Part shown: positions 47,085-57,841 of the stretch, in pieces
Layout of the letters: every line of letters begins with the position of its first letter
Position numbering within the stretch: the stretch's first letter is position 1
DNA from: Cephalotus follicularis
Taxonomy: Eukaryota; Streptophyta; Magnoliopsida; Oxalidales; Cephalotaceae
Reading direction: 5' to 3'
DNA length: 64,000 nt
Assembly: GCA_001972305.1 (NCBI GenBank)
Contig: BDDD01002250.1
Span: forward strand, 124,001-188,000
Program-made: the position numbers and the translations under genes
Notes under the pieces: model-generated
Database searches by the model: none
What the model was told of the DNA's origin: nothing
Seen by the model: only the letters and a program-made list of their open reading frames with translations

Positions 47085-47323
47085 TCATATCAGGCTCTTC
47101 CAAAACGGTCTCCATCATGCCGCGAAACATGGTCAGGAACCATGTGATGTGGCTATGCTTGTGCATACAATCGACGCATATCCTCCACGTTTGCAGCATT
47201 CGCAACCATCTGCTGCTGGAAGTAATCCGCTATACGGCTCATAAGGTCCGTTCTGTCATTTACTTCCTCAGGAACGCTTCCATTAGCGGCTCAAGGCCTT
47301 CCGCGTTTTCTCCTTCTATCCAT
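47085..47323 (-). pseudogene. Element A2 gag N-terminal remnant
   Basis: The ATG at 47323 gives MDRRRKRGRP, a TGA at codon 11 (probably from CGA), then NGSVPEEVNDRTDLMSRIADYFQQQMVANAANVEDMRRLYAQA and a TAG. The start and the IADYFQQ block match the gag of element E (MDRRRT..., QIADYFQQHMA), and the last part matches element D (MEEMQRLYIRAQ). Nothing of capsid or zinc knuckle follows. It supports a chromovirus ancestor for this element. Confidence 0.82.
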
Positions 47324-47472
47324 TTTGTTTCCTATAAGGAAAGATATCATGGTTCATCTCGAGGAAACAATCGTTAATTACCAAGGAACCTATTAGCCTG
47401 GACAAGTTCCTTCATCCAATTATTTAGTTGCCGAGGATAGTATCCCAGCGATAGCTTATAAAAGGAATATAA

Positions 47473-47484
47473 GCTCTGATACCA
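47473..47484 (-). other. Primer-binding site of element A2
   Basis: The minus strand reads TGGTATCAGAGC, 4 bp from the 5' LTR end (47489). Confidence 0.92.
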
Positions 47485-47488
47485 CTGT

Positions 47489-50400
47489 TGTCACACACCG
47501 TTCCCATAACAACATATATAGTGGTGGCAATCAACATATAAACCCGACTTATGCAAATTACCATAAATTTAAAACTTTCCATAACCATTAACATCTTGCG
47601 GAAGCATTTAAATATAAGCCGAATTATAACGTAACATGCATCCCATACTACATGCTACAACAATAAACATCATCAAAGTTAACTGCCCACAAACGGAGCG
47701 TGAACAATATACATCAATACATCGATTCATTTATTACAATGATCCATTAACATTTCTCAAAAGTAAAACAACATGAAACTCCATTCGCTCCACGGAGCTC
47801 AACAGTAACAATCCGCTGCATCAACCTGAAATCAATCTGAAACTGTAGGGGGTTAGCCTTTGTCCTCACTCAGCTAAGTATAAATACAGTTCGGTTTCAA
47901 TGATAATGCATCTCATGTATGAATGCACAGTGATGTAGTACGGTATATATAACAGTATATACATATATGTATCTATATATGCATATACCCAGTACAGGTG
48001 CAACCCGTTAGGGCTACATCAACACAATCACGGTCATGTCCTCAGCGGACCAATCACAACCAAGTCCTCAAAGGACCAGACAATCCATCAGTTATGCCTC
48101 AACGGGCCAACAATCCAGTCCGAGTCCGATATCTACCACCCGAAGGTTGGTAGTATCACATATCGATGCTAACCAGCACGTAGGCGGGGAAAGCTCGATC
48201 AAACAATCAATCAAACACGTCCAAAGGACCAACCAATACGAAGCGACGCTAACCGTCCCGGACCAGAAATGCTCGCGGCTTTCTGGCCCCAAGCTGGGAA
48301 AGCTCGCCCCATATCGATACTAACCGTCCAGGGATAGGAAAGCTCACAGGCTAACCGGCACATGGGTAGGAATAGCTCGACCATCAGTCAATGATGCTAA
48401 CCGGCCCCGAGCTAGGAAAGCGCACAGCTAACCGTCTCGTGGTGCTAGGAAAGCTCAACAATCCGAAGATGCTAACCGGCCCCGAGCTAGGAAAGCGCGT
48501 AGCTAACCGTCCCGTGGTGCTAGGAAAGCTCACAATCAATCAATAACATCCACGTTACTAGCACGGCGGCTAAGTAACAACAAGTTATTAGCACGGTGGC
48601 CAAAATCAACAAGTTATTAGCACGGTGGCTAATAACCAGCAAGTTATTAGCATGGTGGCTAATAATCAGCAAGCACAAGCATTTCACAGCACAAGTCAAG
48701 CAATTACATATAATTACTTGATCAAATATATTTGTTTAAAATATATTATTCCGTTCACAAGTTGTAATAAGTTACAAAACTTAAAACAATACATTTCTCG
48801 TCTTTGGAAATACTTCCCCAAACATTTTGAAAACATATATATTCATATGTTGACAAATATACATTTTCACACAATACATTTGGCTTCATAATCAAACCTT
48901 TAAAACATTTCTCTGTCATTGGAAATACTTCCCCAAACACTTCGAGTAATTTATAGATAAATACTTGCAACATATATATTTGTCAATATATATAACAACC
49001 CTTTTGGAAAACATACTTTTCCATATAACAATGATTTAATAAACCATTTATACACTTCTAAAATGAAGAACATTCTAGAAATCAAGTGATAGCTCAATCA
49101 ACAAGTGTATGCAACACAAACATATGCTCAATAATGCAAACGGGCTCTATTCGCGTCATCATGCACCATATAGGCATTAACATTCAACCCAGTCACTTAA
49201 GCGTCGCCGCTTAACTCTTGGCGTCAATGCTTTCAACCAGAAACTCTACGCGTCAACATCGTCAACATCCCATCCCTTTGGCGTCGATGCTCTGAGGTAG
49301 GAACCTCAGGCGTCAACGGCACACGTGTCCATTCTCACACACAACGAATCATGGAGTAGACGTTTTCTGTAAGCGTCAATGTTTATCATGAATCAGGACT
49401 CGTTGTCCATATAACAATCCATATCGTCGACGCTTCTTTCCTAAGCGTCGACGGTTAAGCGAACCAAAACACGGTTCCCTCAACACGCCTTAAAACCAAT
49501 AGAGTTCAAGCACACAACATACGTCATTCAATTCGTAATCATCACAAAACACAATATACAGGACAGGTTAACTATTCATAGCAATCCTAACACAGTCACA
49601 CAATTCACAATCCGCAAACCATGCATTTCGTCAATGGTATTACAATATTATTGAACTCAAACTTGCATGTATAGCTTCCCCTACCTGTTACAGCAGCAAA
49701 GTCGGGCCACAGGTTCAATTGCCGAACCTTTTCGATAATCGTTGAACCGAAGCCGGTTCTCGCCAATTGATCAATTCCTCGATGCCAAATCCAATTGCCG
49801 CTTACACACTGCACATACAACACATTTCTGTTACGTTCGACACACAAAACATTTCCGTCGCCGAAACGCCGACCGGGTTCCGACCGACACAACCAGGCGA
49901 CGAAACACCCATCAACGGGTTCCACATTGAACGGTGTACACAGAACCGGTCAAGACTCGCCAGGAATCGGCGCCGAACGCCGCGCCACGGCCGGCAGTGA
50001 GTTGCGACTCACCTAGTCAACTCGTCGGACCTCCACAGGTACGATCAACACCCAAAAATGCCACACATTCACCAGTCCTACACATCCATGGCCGTGACTC
50101 GCCAAGACTCGGCGCCAAACGCCGTGTCTCAGGCGACAGTGAGTCGACTCCCTGAGTCGACTCATTCAACTGATTCCGGCCGTTTCTGGCCGAATCACGC
50201 CTCACCAATGGTTGAAATGGGTAGAGCTAGTCCTCTACACCAAAACCCAGGCCACCCGCGACGCTAACGACGTCGGGAAACGCCGGGAGGAGGCGCGCAC
50301 AGTGACAATCGGGGAGAAGAAAAAAGAAGAAAAAGAGAAGAAGGGGGAGGAGGTTACCGTCGATTGGAGGCTCTGGGTTGACCGGCGTGCTCTCCCAGTC

Positions 50401-50844
50401 CGGTAGCTGGCTCCGGCGTCCTCTCCCGTTCTCTCTGCCGATCTCTCTCCCACTCTCTCTCGCCATCTCTCCCTGAAGGCGCACAGAGCGCCTGCGTTCT
50501 TTTGTTGCACGGGCGCGTGATGCCCCTGTGTGTGGTCTCTCCCTCCCTTTATTCTTTGCTTCCTCCTTAGTATTTTCTAGTAAAATACTAAGGTCTGGGT
50601 CCCGATTTTTTTTGCAAATCGCGACATAAATTTTCCAAACGACCACCAAAATAATCGCAATAAAAATGCGAACATTCGAGCTTTATTGTCGCGCATTAAA
50701 AAAAGATTTTATTAGCAGTCTTAGCTAACACGATTACAACTTAAATGCGTAATGCCTTTTTATTATTCCGGGCTCTATCGATTTTATTACGATCGTACAC
50801 GCACCAATTTCATAATAATTATTTATGAAATTCGGGACGTTACA
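47489..50844 (-). repeat. 5' LTR of element A2
   Basis: A 3356-bp copy of the 3' LTR. The end is TGTGTGACA instead of GGTGTGACA, through one substitution. It carries a palindrome array (49200-49462) and GAGTCGACTC-type sites (about 50140-50165). Confidence 0.92.
49200..49462. repeat. Palindrome array, GCGTCGACGC type (LTR A2 5')
   Basis: Counterpart of 43045-43310. Several sites are decayed here (GAGTAGACG, AAGCGTCAATG) while TCGTCGACGCTT and AAGCGTCGACGG are intact. There is a 9-bp duplication of GTCAACATC at about 49252-49268. Confidence 0.8.
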
Positions 50845-50849
50845 AAGTG

Positions 50850-53194
50850 AGTGAATGTATGGAATGCGTATGATTTTCCCCTGGGTACAATGGGTTGGAG
50901 TAATGGACACTGTTGGAAATAGGAATGTTTTGAGGCGTGTAATATCGAGCATGCGCCTGGCATCTACGCGCCAACATCCCGAGCATGCATCCCAAGCATG
51001 CAGCGTTGCGTGCCAACATCCTGAGCATGCATCCCAATAATGCAGCGTTGCACGCAACATCCCAAGCAAGCATCCCAAGCATGCAACATCGGGGGCAAAT
51101 ATCCCGAGCATGCATCCGTTTACCGAGCATGCGCCTGGCATCCATGTGCCACCCATGCTACACATCCCTGCATGTGTCCAAGCAATGGCATCCTGAGATA
51201 CCGAGATGGAGTTTAAATAAGTCATGCTCCCAAGGTGCCGAGGTGTGCCATACATGCACCTGGGTAGCGTTCCCGAGCTGCCAAGGTGCACCATACATGG
51301 GCCTGGGTAGCGTGTCCGAGGTGCGCCCTGGAGGTGCGCCATACATGCGCCAGGGTAGTGTGACCGAGATGGCGTCCAAGCCCGAGAACACTATGTCCCG
51401 AGCATGGAGTGGCAAGTGACCGAGCTCTCCAATGCCATGCACCGAGGTACCATATGCTAGAGGCATGAGCATGCACAGTGGTACATCCTAGCCCACCATG
51501 TGCCGCACATGCAGAGGAGCCATTGCCAATGCGTCCGAGGTGCCAATAGTGTTGAGCATGGCTTTCTGCTGCTAAGATATGTCCGAGGAGAATGCAACGT
51601 AGGCGCCCGACCATTGTCACCATGCGCCCGAGGTTCCATTGCCATGCGCCCGAGGTGCCATTGCCATGCGCCTGAGGTGCCATTTCAAAGCATGCAATGG
51701 CGCCGAGCTCCCCACAGTGAATGTCTGAGGTGTCAAGGATGCAAGGTACCGAGCTCTCTCTCCCTGTTGCATGTTCGAGGACATGCGTCCGATGAGGTAC
51801 CAGTGTAGTGCACCTGAGTATGCATGCGCCCGAGCTGTGCGTCACAGTGCTCCATGCATGCTGATCAGTGCTCCCAGGCGAGAACCATAAAATGCGACAT
51901 AGCATGTACTCGACCATTGCACCCTCAACATGCATACGAGCCATAACTTGTGACCGAGATGGTGCCCAAGCATGCATGCATCCTGAGCATGCATGAGAAG
52001 GCGTCAGAGCATGCGTACGTCTGAACAGTATGCCGTGTGCATGCGCCATGTACTCGTGCATGTAAATGCATGTGTCCTAAACATGCAAATATGCTGACGT
52101 GAATGGGTGAATAGAATATTGATGTGAAAGATAAATGAATGTAGTTAATGAAGGCAAACTAAGTGAAATAGTGGTCAGACCTATTAAGGTCACGAGCTCC
52201 CAGCTCTAGTCCAATATATGGTAGTGTACTGTAATGTAGTGTAGTGTAGTGTAATGTAATGCAATTTAATGTACTGGGTCACCACTGAGTTGAACCAGAA
52301 AGTGTCATGCAATGTACTGGGTCACCACTGAGCCTAACCAGAAACTGTAGTGTAATGTACGGGGTCACTGACTAAGCTGAACCAGAATCGGGTCACCGGC
52401 CGAGTTAAACTTGAAAGTGAATGAATGTTACTGTATAGTGTAATGTTAAGTATAAATGCTAAGGTATGGCCAAGGGAAATGTAATTATGAATGTTCTCTC
52501 CTCTCCCTTTAACGCCTAGAGCGCGTATATTGCTCTTCCTCAAGCCGAGGAATCCGAGGAACCAAGTCTGCCTAAGGAATGTATTGCTGCCCCACCTCGG
52601 CTTGCTAGCCTTTAACTTCTGGGGCGCATTTCCTACTCCTCCCTAGGTGAGGCAAGCCGATGAATGATATAAGTGACTCTAATGATTGGATGGATGGTAT
52701 GAATGACTGCTATTGATTATTGAATGATATGGACATTGTATTGTACTGTTAAACGGTTATTGCATCTCTTATTTGCATTGCATATGCTTGTTGCATCCGT
52801 ATTTCATAAATGCATTATGGTAGTTCCTACATGACCAATGGTCGCTGACCAATTGCATTGTAATGTAATAGGTCAGGTACAGGTGGAGCTTCACAGCAAG
52901 CTGAGGATTGAAGCCCCGAATGAGTCTCCTCCCCCTTATTATAGTTCGATGACCCAAGAGTATAATTATATTGAATATTGTATTACAACCTGGCAGCCTG
53001 TGGCAGAGCTTTTATGAAATGTATTGTATAACACTGGGTTTGTCCACACAAGTGATGTTTTATTGGATTTTCTCCATGCATAATCATATTGTTAAATGTT
53101 TTAAATTATTCCGCTAAATTGTTATAAGGATCGAATGGTACTGTTGTAGCGCACCAGGCCTTGGGGGTCCACCCTTGGGGTTTAGGGCATTACA
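50850..53194 (+). repeat. LTR B2, second part
   Basis: This continues 41059-41318 after element A2. It holds the GCATGC region, CG-rich words, the GAGCCCCGAATGAGTCTCCT stretch near 52909, and the terminal GGGTTTAGGGCATTACA. Large ORFs on both strands (for example 51222-52061 minus) are products of the repeat composition. Confidence 0.85.
50945..52065. repeat. GCATGC/'gccgag' repeat region of LTR B2
   Basis: Frequent GAGCATGCATCC, GAGCATGCGCC and CATGCGCCCGAGGTGCC words. Around 51616-51680 three units of CATGCGCCCGAGGTNCCATTGC follow each other at 22-bp steps. Confidence 0.78.
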
Positions 53195-53198
53195 ATTT

Positions 53199-53210
53199 TG
53201 GTATCAGAGC
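53199..53210 (+). other. Primer-binding site of element B2
   Basis: TGGTATCAGAGC, 4 bp after the LTR end at 53194. It matches initiator tRNA-Met. Confidence 0.9.
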
Positions 53211-54039
53211 CGTAGGTTCTTCTATACTGGATACACCTGTTGGAATGGCTCTATGCGGATGAAATTGATTGGAACAATTTAGGGTCGCCTTTTAAAAATT
53301 TTCATCTAACTAATCTCCAGTGAATGAGACATTCAGAAACCCTAAACCCATAATTGTCCCTATAGGCCCTAGGATCACTAATTAAGCTTTCAAATGAACC
53401 AATTGAACATTTCCAAGCATCAAGGTTTCGGCCATGGAGGAGGGAATTTACAACCCTAAGCATAAACAATCAATTACATGGACTAGGGTCACACACAAAA
53501 CCCTTATGTCCATAACCTCCAAAACCCGAACCGTAGGCATGAAAAACCCTTAGGGTTTTCAAAGGTTTTTACAAGGAAATATTAGGGATTGTCTAGGGTA
53601 TACAAACCCTAGCTCACACCCGAAATTTCTAACCCATACAATTCAAACAATCTAACCCTAAAAGGAAAGGATTATATACCATCACCTAAGGTCTTCCACT
53701 CCTTCCGTGAAATGCTCCCTCTGCACTTTGATCCAAGCATCCATCTCCTCCATAATGCTCCATGAATATGCTGCCTCAAGCATGTAGGAAGGATGGAGGC
53801 TTATGTGTTTAAATCCTATACTAAAATCACTCAAGATAAAGGTTGGATGCAAAGCAGAAACAACCTCCACCTTTAGTGATCATGGAGGGTGAAAGGAAAT
53901 TGGTTTGTTCTCCTCTCTTAAAGAGCACCAAGCTCTTGGTTTTTCTCTCAAAGCTGAGAGCTCCCACGGCAAGAGAAGGAAGAGAGAAAGAGAGAGCTTC
54001 AATGGGTTCCATTGAGAGAGAAATGTGTGGTGTGTATTT
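53211..54039. other. Unidentified fragment, possibly LTR of a minus-strand element
   Basis: The first roughly 70 bp may be leader of B2. The rest contains many AACCCTA-like words and, on the minus strand, a pyrimidine-rich leader-like stretch (TTTCTCTCTCAATGGAACCC). No protein domain or LTR end was recognised. ORFs of about 60-79 codons here have no support. Confidence 0.4.
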
Positions 54040-54575
54040 TGTTGGCCTTTGCCACCACGTTTAATTGTATTTACATATGTTATTTTGATGATTAACAAAC
54101 ATAGATTACTTGTATGCATGATTCTTCAAGTTATAACTTCACATACTCACTTGATCTTATGTCCAAAGTTAGTCAGCCGACAACTCCGATTTATTCTTCA
54201 ATGTCTTGGATGACATACTAAAACGTGTTAACTACCGTCAGCCGACCTAAGGGACCGTCAGCTGACCTGGGGGACCGTCAGCTGACCAGGGGACGAAGTC
54301 AGCCGACCTAACCCACATTTTACAATGTCTTCGAAGACGGACTTAAACATGGGTACCGTCAGCTGACTACGGGACACTGTCAGCTGACCTAAACGGACCG
54401 TCAGCTGACCTGGGGACACCGTCAGCTGACCTAACAACAAGGACGTCTAAGACCCAAAACCAACTTCTACGTCAGCTGATGTAATGAAACCTTCAGTTGA
54501 GGATTGGAACCGTCAGCTGACCTAAAGAGAGGTAAGCCGACCTTAACGGACATAGACGTATTTGTAAGAACCGTG
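54040..54575 (+). repeat. LTR fragment K1, Sirevirus-like copia
   Basis: It starts TGTTGGCCTTTGCC and contains TTTTGATGATTAACAAAC, a usual early motif of Sirevirus-type LTRs. Bases 54043-54170 equal 57846-57973 with a single mismatch. A GTCAGCTGAC array follows, up to the assembly gap. Confidence 0.7.
54171..54545. repeat. Palindrome array, GTCAGCTGAC type (LTR K1)
   Basis: About a dozen sites GTCAGCTGAC or GTCAGCCGAC. Measured steps are 20, 20 and 21 bp near 54238-54300 and 21, 21 and 21 bp near 54358-54431. Spacers are mostly 'CTNNGGGACC'-like. Confidence 0.9.
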
Positions 54576-54600
54576 NNNNNNNNNNNNNNNNNNNNNNNNN
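54576..54600. other. Assembly gap (25 N)
   Basis: A run of 25 N. The sequence changes from a plus-strand Sirevirus-like LTR to a minus-strand C-family LTR across it, so the true distance and order are unknown. Confidence 0.99.
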
Positions 54601-56349
54601 ATACTTGTTGCATGCCTTAATAAGAAAGAAACCACGAGGATAAAAAAATATAAAACTAATATTTTTACTCTAATAAAATCAATAGGAGCACCAAAGAAAG
54701 AAAAATCCGTACGTTATTCATAAAAAGAGAAACGGGACAGTTTTAATGAAACCAGATAGCAAAAGGGCAGAAAATCCGTACGTTATTTATAAAAATAAAA
54801 AACTGAATTTATTCAGATAAAACCGAAGGAGATATCGAAGAACGAAAAATACGTACGTTATTCAGAAAATAAAACTATATATTTTTATTTACTACAGTAA
54901 AACAGATAGGAGGGTATCAAAGAAGGAAAAATCCGTACAAAACATATTTTAATTTATTTTAGTGAAAACCAAGAATGAAGAGTTCGTACTTTATTCTTAA
55001 AGTAAAACTATCATGAGTAAAACTATCTTTTTTTTTTATCATAATAAAACAAATAGGAGGGTATCAAGGAACGAAAAATCCGTACCTCATGCGATCACCA
55101 AAATAACTTTACGAATCGATCAACAATTTAAAAGTTCCTCGGAGCACAAAAATCTAAAAGATACAATACCATTCATACAAGGGTTCAAAAATCACTTTCA
55201 AACATCAAACAACAATTCAACGATGTTCAAAACATGTTCCAATTCATTCGACAAACAAACGGTAAAACATAAAACCAGAAAATTTCTGGGCAATACCAGT
55301 CGACTGTAACAGGGTCCAGTCGGCTACTCAAAGGGTGGCAGTCGACTGTGTGGCATAGGCAGTCGACTACTTCAACTAAGTGTCGACTACTTTAACTAAG
55401 TATGAATCCAGTCGGCTGGAACAGGGGTCCAGTCGACTGTTGAAGGCAAAACAGTCGGCTGCTTTGGCAGGCAGTCGACTGTTCTGGGCGACAGGACAGC
55501 AAGAACAATGCAATTCAATTCCAATTTATGTTAAAACTCTTGTTACAACACTACCAGATGATCTCGAATACTTATATAGGTCCTATGTGACTTATTGGTT
55601 GCATTTAAACACCAAGAATCAAAAGGTTCATGCTTTTGGTGATCATACTTATAGGGAGAAGCAAGTTTCAATGTTTATATGCATAATTCCTTTACTAATT
55701 TTCTGTCAAACACCATTTAACATATTCAAACCTTTTTGTATCATTAGGAGACACCTCCTAACTTCCTAACAATTTCAGAAAATCAATACAACATGCATGG
55801 CAGGGAGCAAATAAAACCAACATACACTAACCTTCATGAACATGCAATTTTGATGATATAAAACAAATTCACTATTATGCCACATTCACAAAGGAAAAAC
55901 CAACCTGATGTGATGAATCAAAGAAGACAATAACAGGTTCTCTTCTTGCAAATTCGGCTACCAAGAGAGAGACGAACATTTAAAAATACCAACAACAATT
56001 ATTATTTATTTATAATTACATTTTATCAATTATCCAAAGGCAATATAATTGGTATAATAAAACCCGAAATAAAAGGATTTGTTTTCCGATTAAAACAATT
56101 TCACTACGTTAATAATAAAAATCAAATTAATATTTATAGGAAATATATTCAATTAATTTTTCTATTCACGTACATAGTCCAACCGTATAATATCAAAACA
56201 ATAAATCATATTCTAATAAATATGAAAAACCCTAAGTTTAAATTCACATAACCCAAAGCACACCTTTTGCCAAAACAAAATATGGCAACACAACCAATAA
56301 ATCATAATTAAAAATCCAAAATATGCACGTGAACGAACGGGGTATTACA
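54601..56349 (-). repeat. LTR fragment C2 (C family)
   Basis: It matches the 5'-proximal part of LTR C (about 23800-25458), with the end GGGGTATTACA at 56349, i.e. a TGTAATACCCCG start on the minus strand. The left part is cut by the gap. It is inserted in the reading frame that continues at 56350. Palindrome array at 55296-55490. Confidence 0.85.
55296..55490. repeat. Palindrome array, CAGTCGACTG type (LTR C2)
   Basis: CAGTCGACTG, CAGTCGGCTA, CAGTCGACTG, CAGTCGACTA, a partial GTGTCGACTA duplicate, CAGTCGGCTG, CAGTCGACTG, CAGTCGGCTG and CAGTCGACTG. Steps are about 20-22 bp except around the small duplication at about 55380. Confidence 0.85.
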
Positions 56350-57261
56350 ATATACCCTAGGCTAGTGAAAATGTTTTATGCCAATTTAGCATCCTCCACC
56401 ACTTGCATTGCCAATTCATTTGTTTTAGGAACTCCTATCTGTATAACTCCCGATTTAATTGCCGAAACATTAGGAATTCCAAATGAAGGCATTACTAATT
56501 TTCATGATATTGGTAGAACGTAGGCCCTAGGAATTTGTCTAGAACAACCTAATGTCAATCCACTTTTGAATGTGGCTAGTGGTCATTTGCCAATTGCCTC
56601 TAGGATCATTCTACTTCTTGTTACCAACACTTTTTTTCCAAAAGAAGGATCACACACTCTCCCCTCCGAGCGCGACCTTAAATTCGTCGCTTGTGTTAAG
56701 AACGGAACCCCAATTAACCTTCCCTATCTTATTGTCAACCACCTTTTGTCTAGACCGAATCACACTCCATATCCTATGCTTCTTAGTAGGATCATTTCGA
56801 CTGTCCTTGCTTCATTTAACATAGATATTCTGGATGATGAGCAAAGTATCAAACCTACCCATAAGCAATTAGTGAACAAGGCAGGCCTTAGATTGTGTGG
56901 CATTGTATTTGAGGAAGGAGAATGGGTCAAGATGCAAGGAAGAGGTAGACAGCCAGTAAGAGAGCAAGCGGATGTTAGGGCTGGGGATGATGATGAGGAG
57001 GAGGAGGACGATCCTCAACAGTATGAGGTGCGACCTAGTGCTGGACCGGGCAGCAGCAGCAGCAGTAGACCCACCCTGGACTCACTTCTAGCCAGGATGG
57101 ACCTTGCTCAGGCAGATATTGAGTATCTCAAGGGCCAAATGCACCAGTTGGGTGAAGGACAAACAAATCTTGCTCAGGATCAAGCCGACATCCTTCGAGG
57201 CCAAACCAACATCCTTGAGTTGCTTCAAAACGCCTTTCCTCAGCACCCTCCACCATCTTGA
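56350..57261 (+). pseudogene. 'Putative plant transposon protein'-like ORF with coiled-coil tail
   Basis: One frame, broken by LTR C2 on the left and by a TAG at 56521-56523. The first part (RLVKMFYANLASSTTCIANSFVLGTPICITPDLIAETLGIP) and the second (HLPIASRIILLLVTNTFFPKEGSH, INLPYLIVNHLL, PYPMLLSRIISTVL) resemble the plant transposon-associated family Pfam calls Transposase_32 (from memory, not searched). An acidic Asp/Glu stretch, a serine run and a likely coiled coil (LLARMDLAQADIEYLKGQMHQL...QADILRGQTNILELL) follow to the stop at 57261. It lies upstream of Sirevirus-like polypurine tracts, the place where Sireviruses may carry an extra, env-like ORF. No signal peptide or membrane segment is obvious in what remains. 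Confidence 0.6.
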
Positions 57262-57537
57262 GCTTACATATGCATTATCATGTTTTTCTAAGTGTCTTTT
57301 GGAAACTTTGCTTATGTAATATCTTTAGTTGTTTTTGAAGTGTGAAAGACAATGTGTTGATGTACTTAATATTTTTAAGCTTTTAATGACAATATGCTTT
57401 TGGTTTATGTATGGAATTACAATGTGTATCATATTATTGCTTTAATCTTGTGGTTAATGTGATTGCTTATGCACTTCAAGTTTTTGTATATCTCTTATTG
57501 CATTGAGTTTATTGATAAAATTGTATAGGAATGCATA

Positions 57538-57625
57538 AGTTGAGGGGGGAGCTCTTCAATCCGTGCTATGATTGAGGGGGAGCTTCCGTCTCTCTTTTTG
57601 TTGGTTGACAAAAAGGGGGAGAGAT
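57538..57625 (+). other. Multiple polypurine tracts, Sirevirus-like
   Basis: Three G-rich tracts: TGAGGGGGGAGC (57541), ATTGAGGGGGAGC (57571) and GACAAAAAGGGGGAGAGA (57607-57624). Repeated tracts before the 3' LTR, with the TTGACAAAAAGGGGGAG form, are characteristic of Sireviruses. Confidence 0.75.
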
Positions 57626-57841
57626 ATATTATTTTGCACATTGCATTGAAAGGTTGCATATACATTTTGGGAATATATATGCAAATATTGCATATTGATG
57701 AGATGGCTTGAAATCTTGCATTGAGCAAGTGTATTTTGTTATGACAAATGCATTGGATATGCCTATATTGGTAAATTTGGACTTTGGAACTAAATTGGGT
57801 AAAATTTGTCAATATTTATGCAAAATATGCATGTTTTGTCA

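Larger units (their letters stand above)
41319..50844 (-). mobile_element. Element A2: pol-less LTR retrotransposon with very long LTRs
   Basis: Perfect TSD AAGTG (41314-41318 and 50845-50849). The minus-strand element has LTRs of 3367 bp (41319-44685) and 3356 bp (47489-50844), a PPT (44686-44698) and a PBS (47473-47484). The internal region is only 2803 bp and contains a short gag remnant but no protease, RT or integrase. Retained ends with lost coding capacity fit a large non-autonomous derivative (LARD-like) that would rely on a related chromovirus such as E or F. The LTRs differ at a few positions per hundred bases by eye. Confidence 0.93.
41059..53210 (+). mobile_element. Element B2: family B LTR split by element A2, with start of internal region
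   Basis: Segments 41059-41318 and 50850-53194 match the family B solo LTR (11958-14908), including TATA, the GTAGGTTCTACTACCTACTC stretch (41231-41250), the GCATGC region and the end (GGCATTACA, 53194). Immediately after comes a PBS (53199-53210), so this is the 5' LTR of an element on the plus strand. Its start is missing and is presumably on the far side of the Athila-like element I. Its internal region is not recognisable beyond roughly 53280. Confidence 0.82.

Noticed and set aside
51222-52061. 279-codon minus-strand ORF
   Set aside because: It lies wholly in the GCATGC repeat region of LTR B2, has a skewed composition from the repeat and no domain; long ORFs also occur on the other strand.
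53520-53660. AACCCTA-like words suggesting interstitial telomere repeat
   Set aside because: The words are scattered and not in tandem TTTAGGG/CCCTAAA arrays.
56350-57261. Calling this ORF a true envelope gene
   Set aside because: No signal peptide, fusion peptide or transmembrane segment is visible; only position and the coiled coil support an env-like label.
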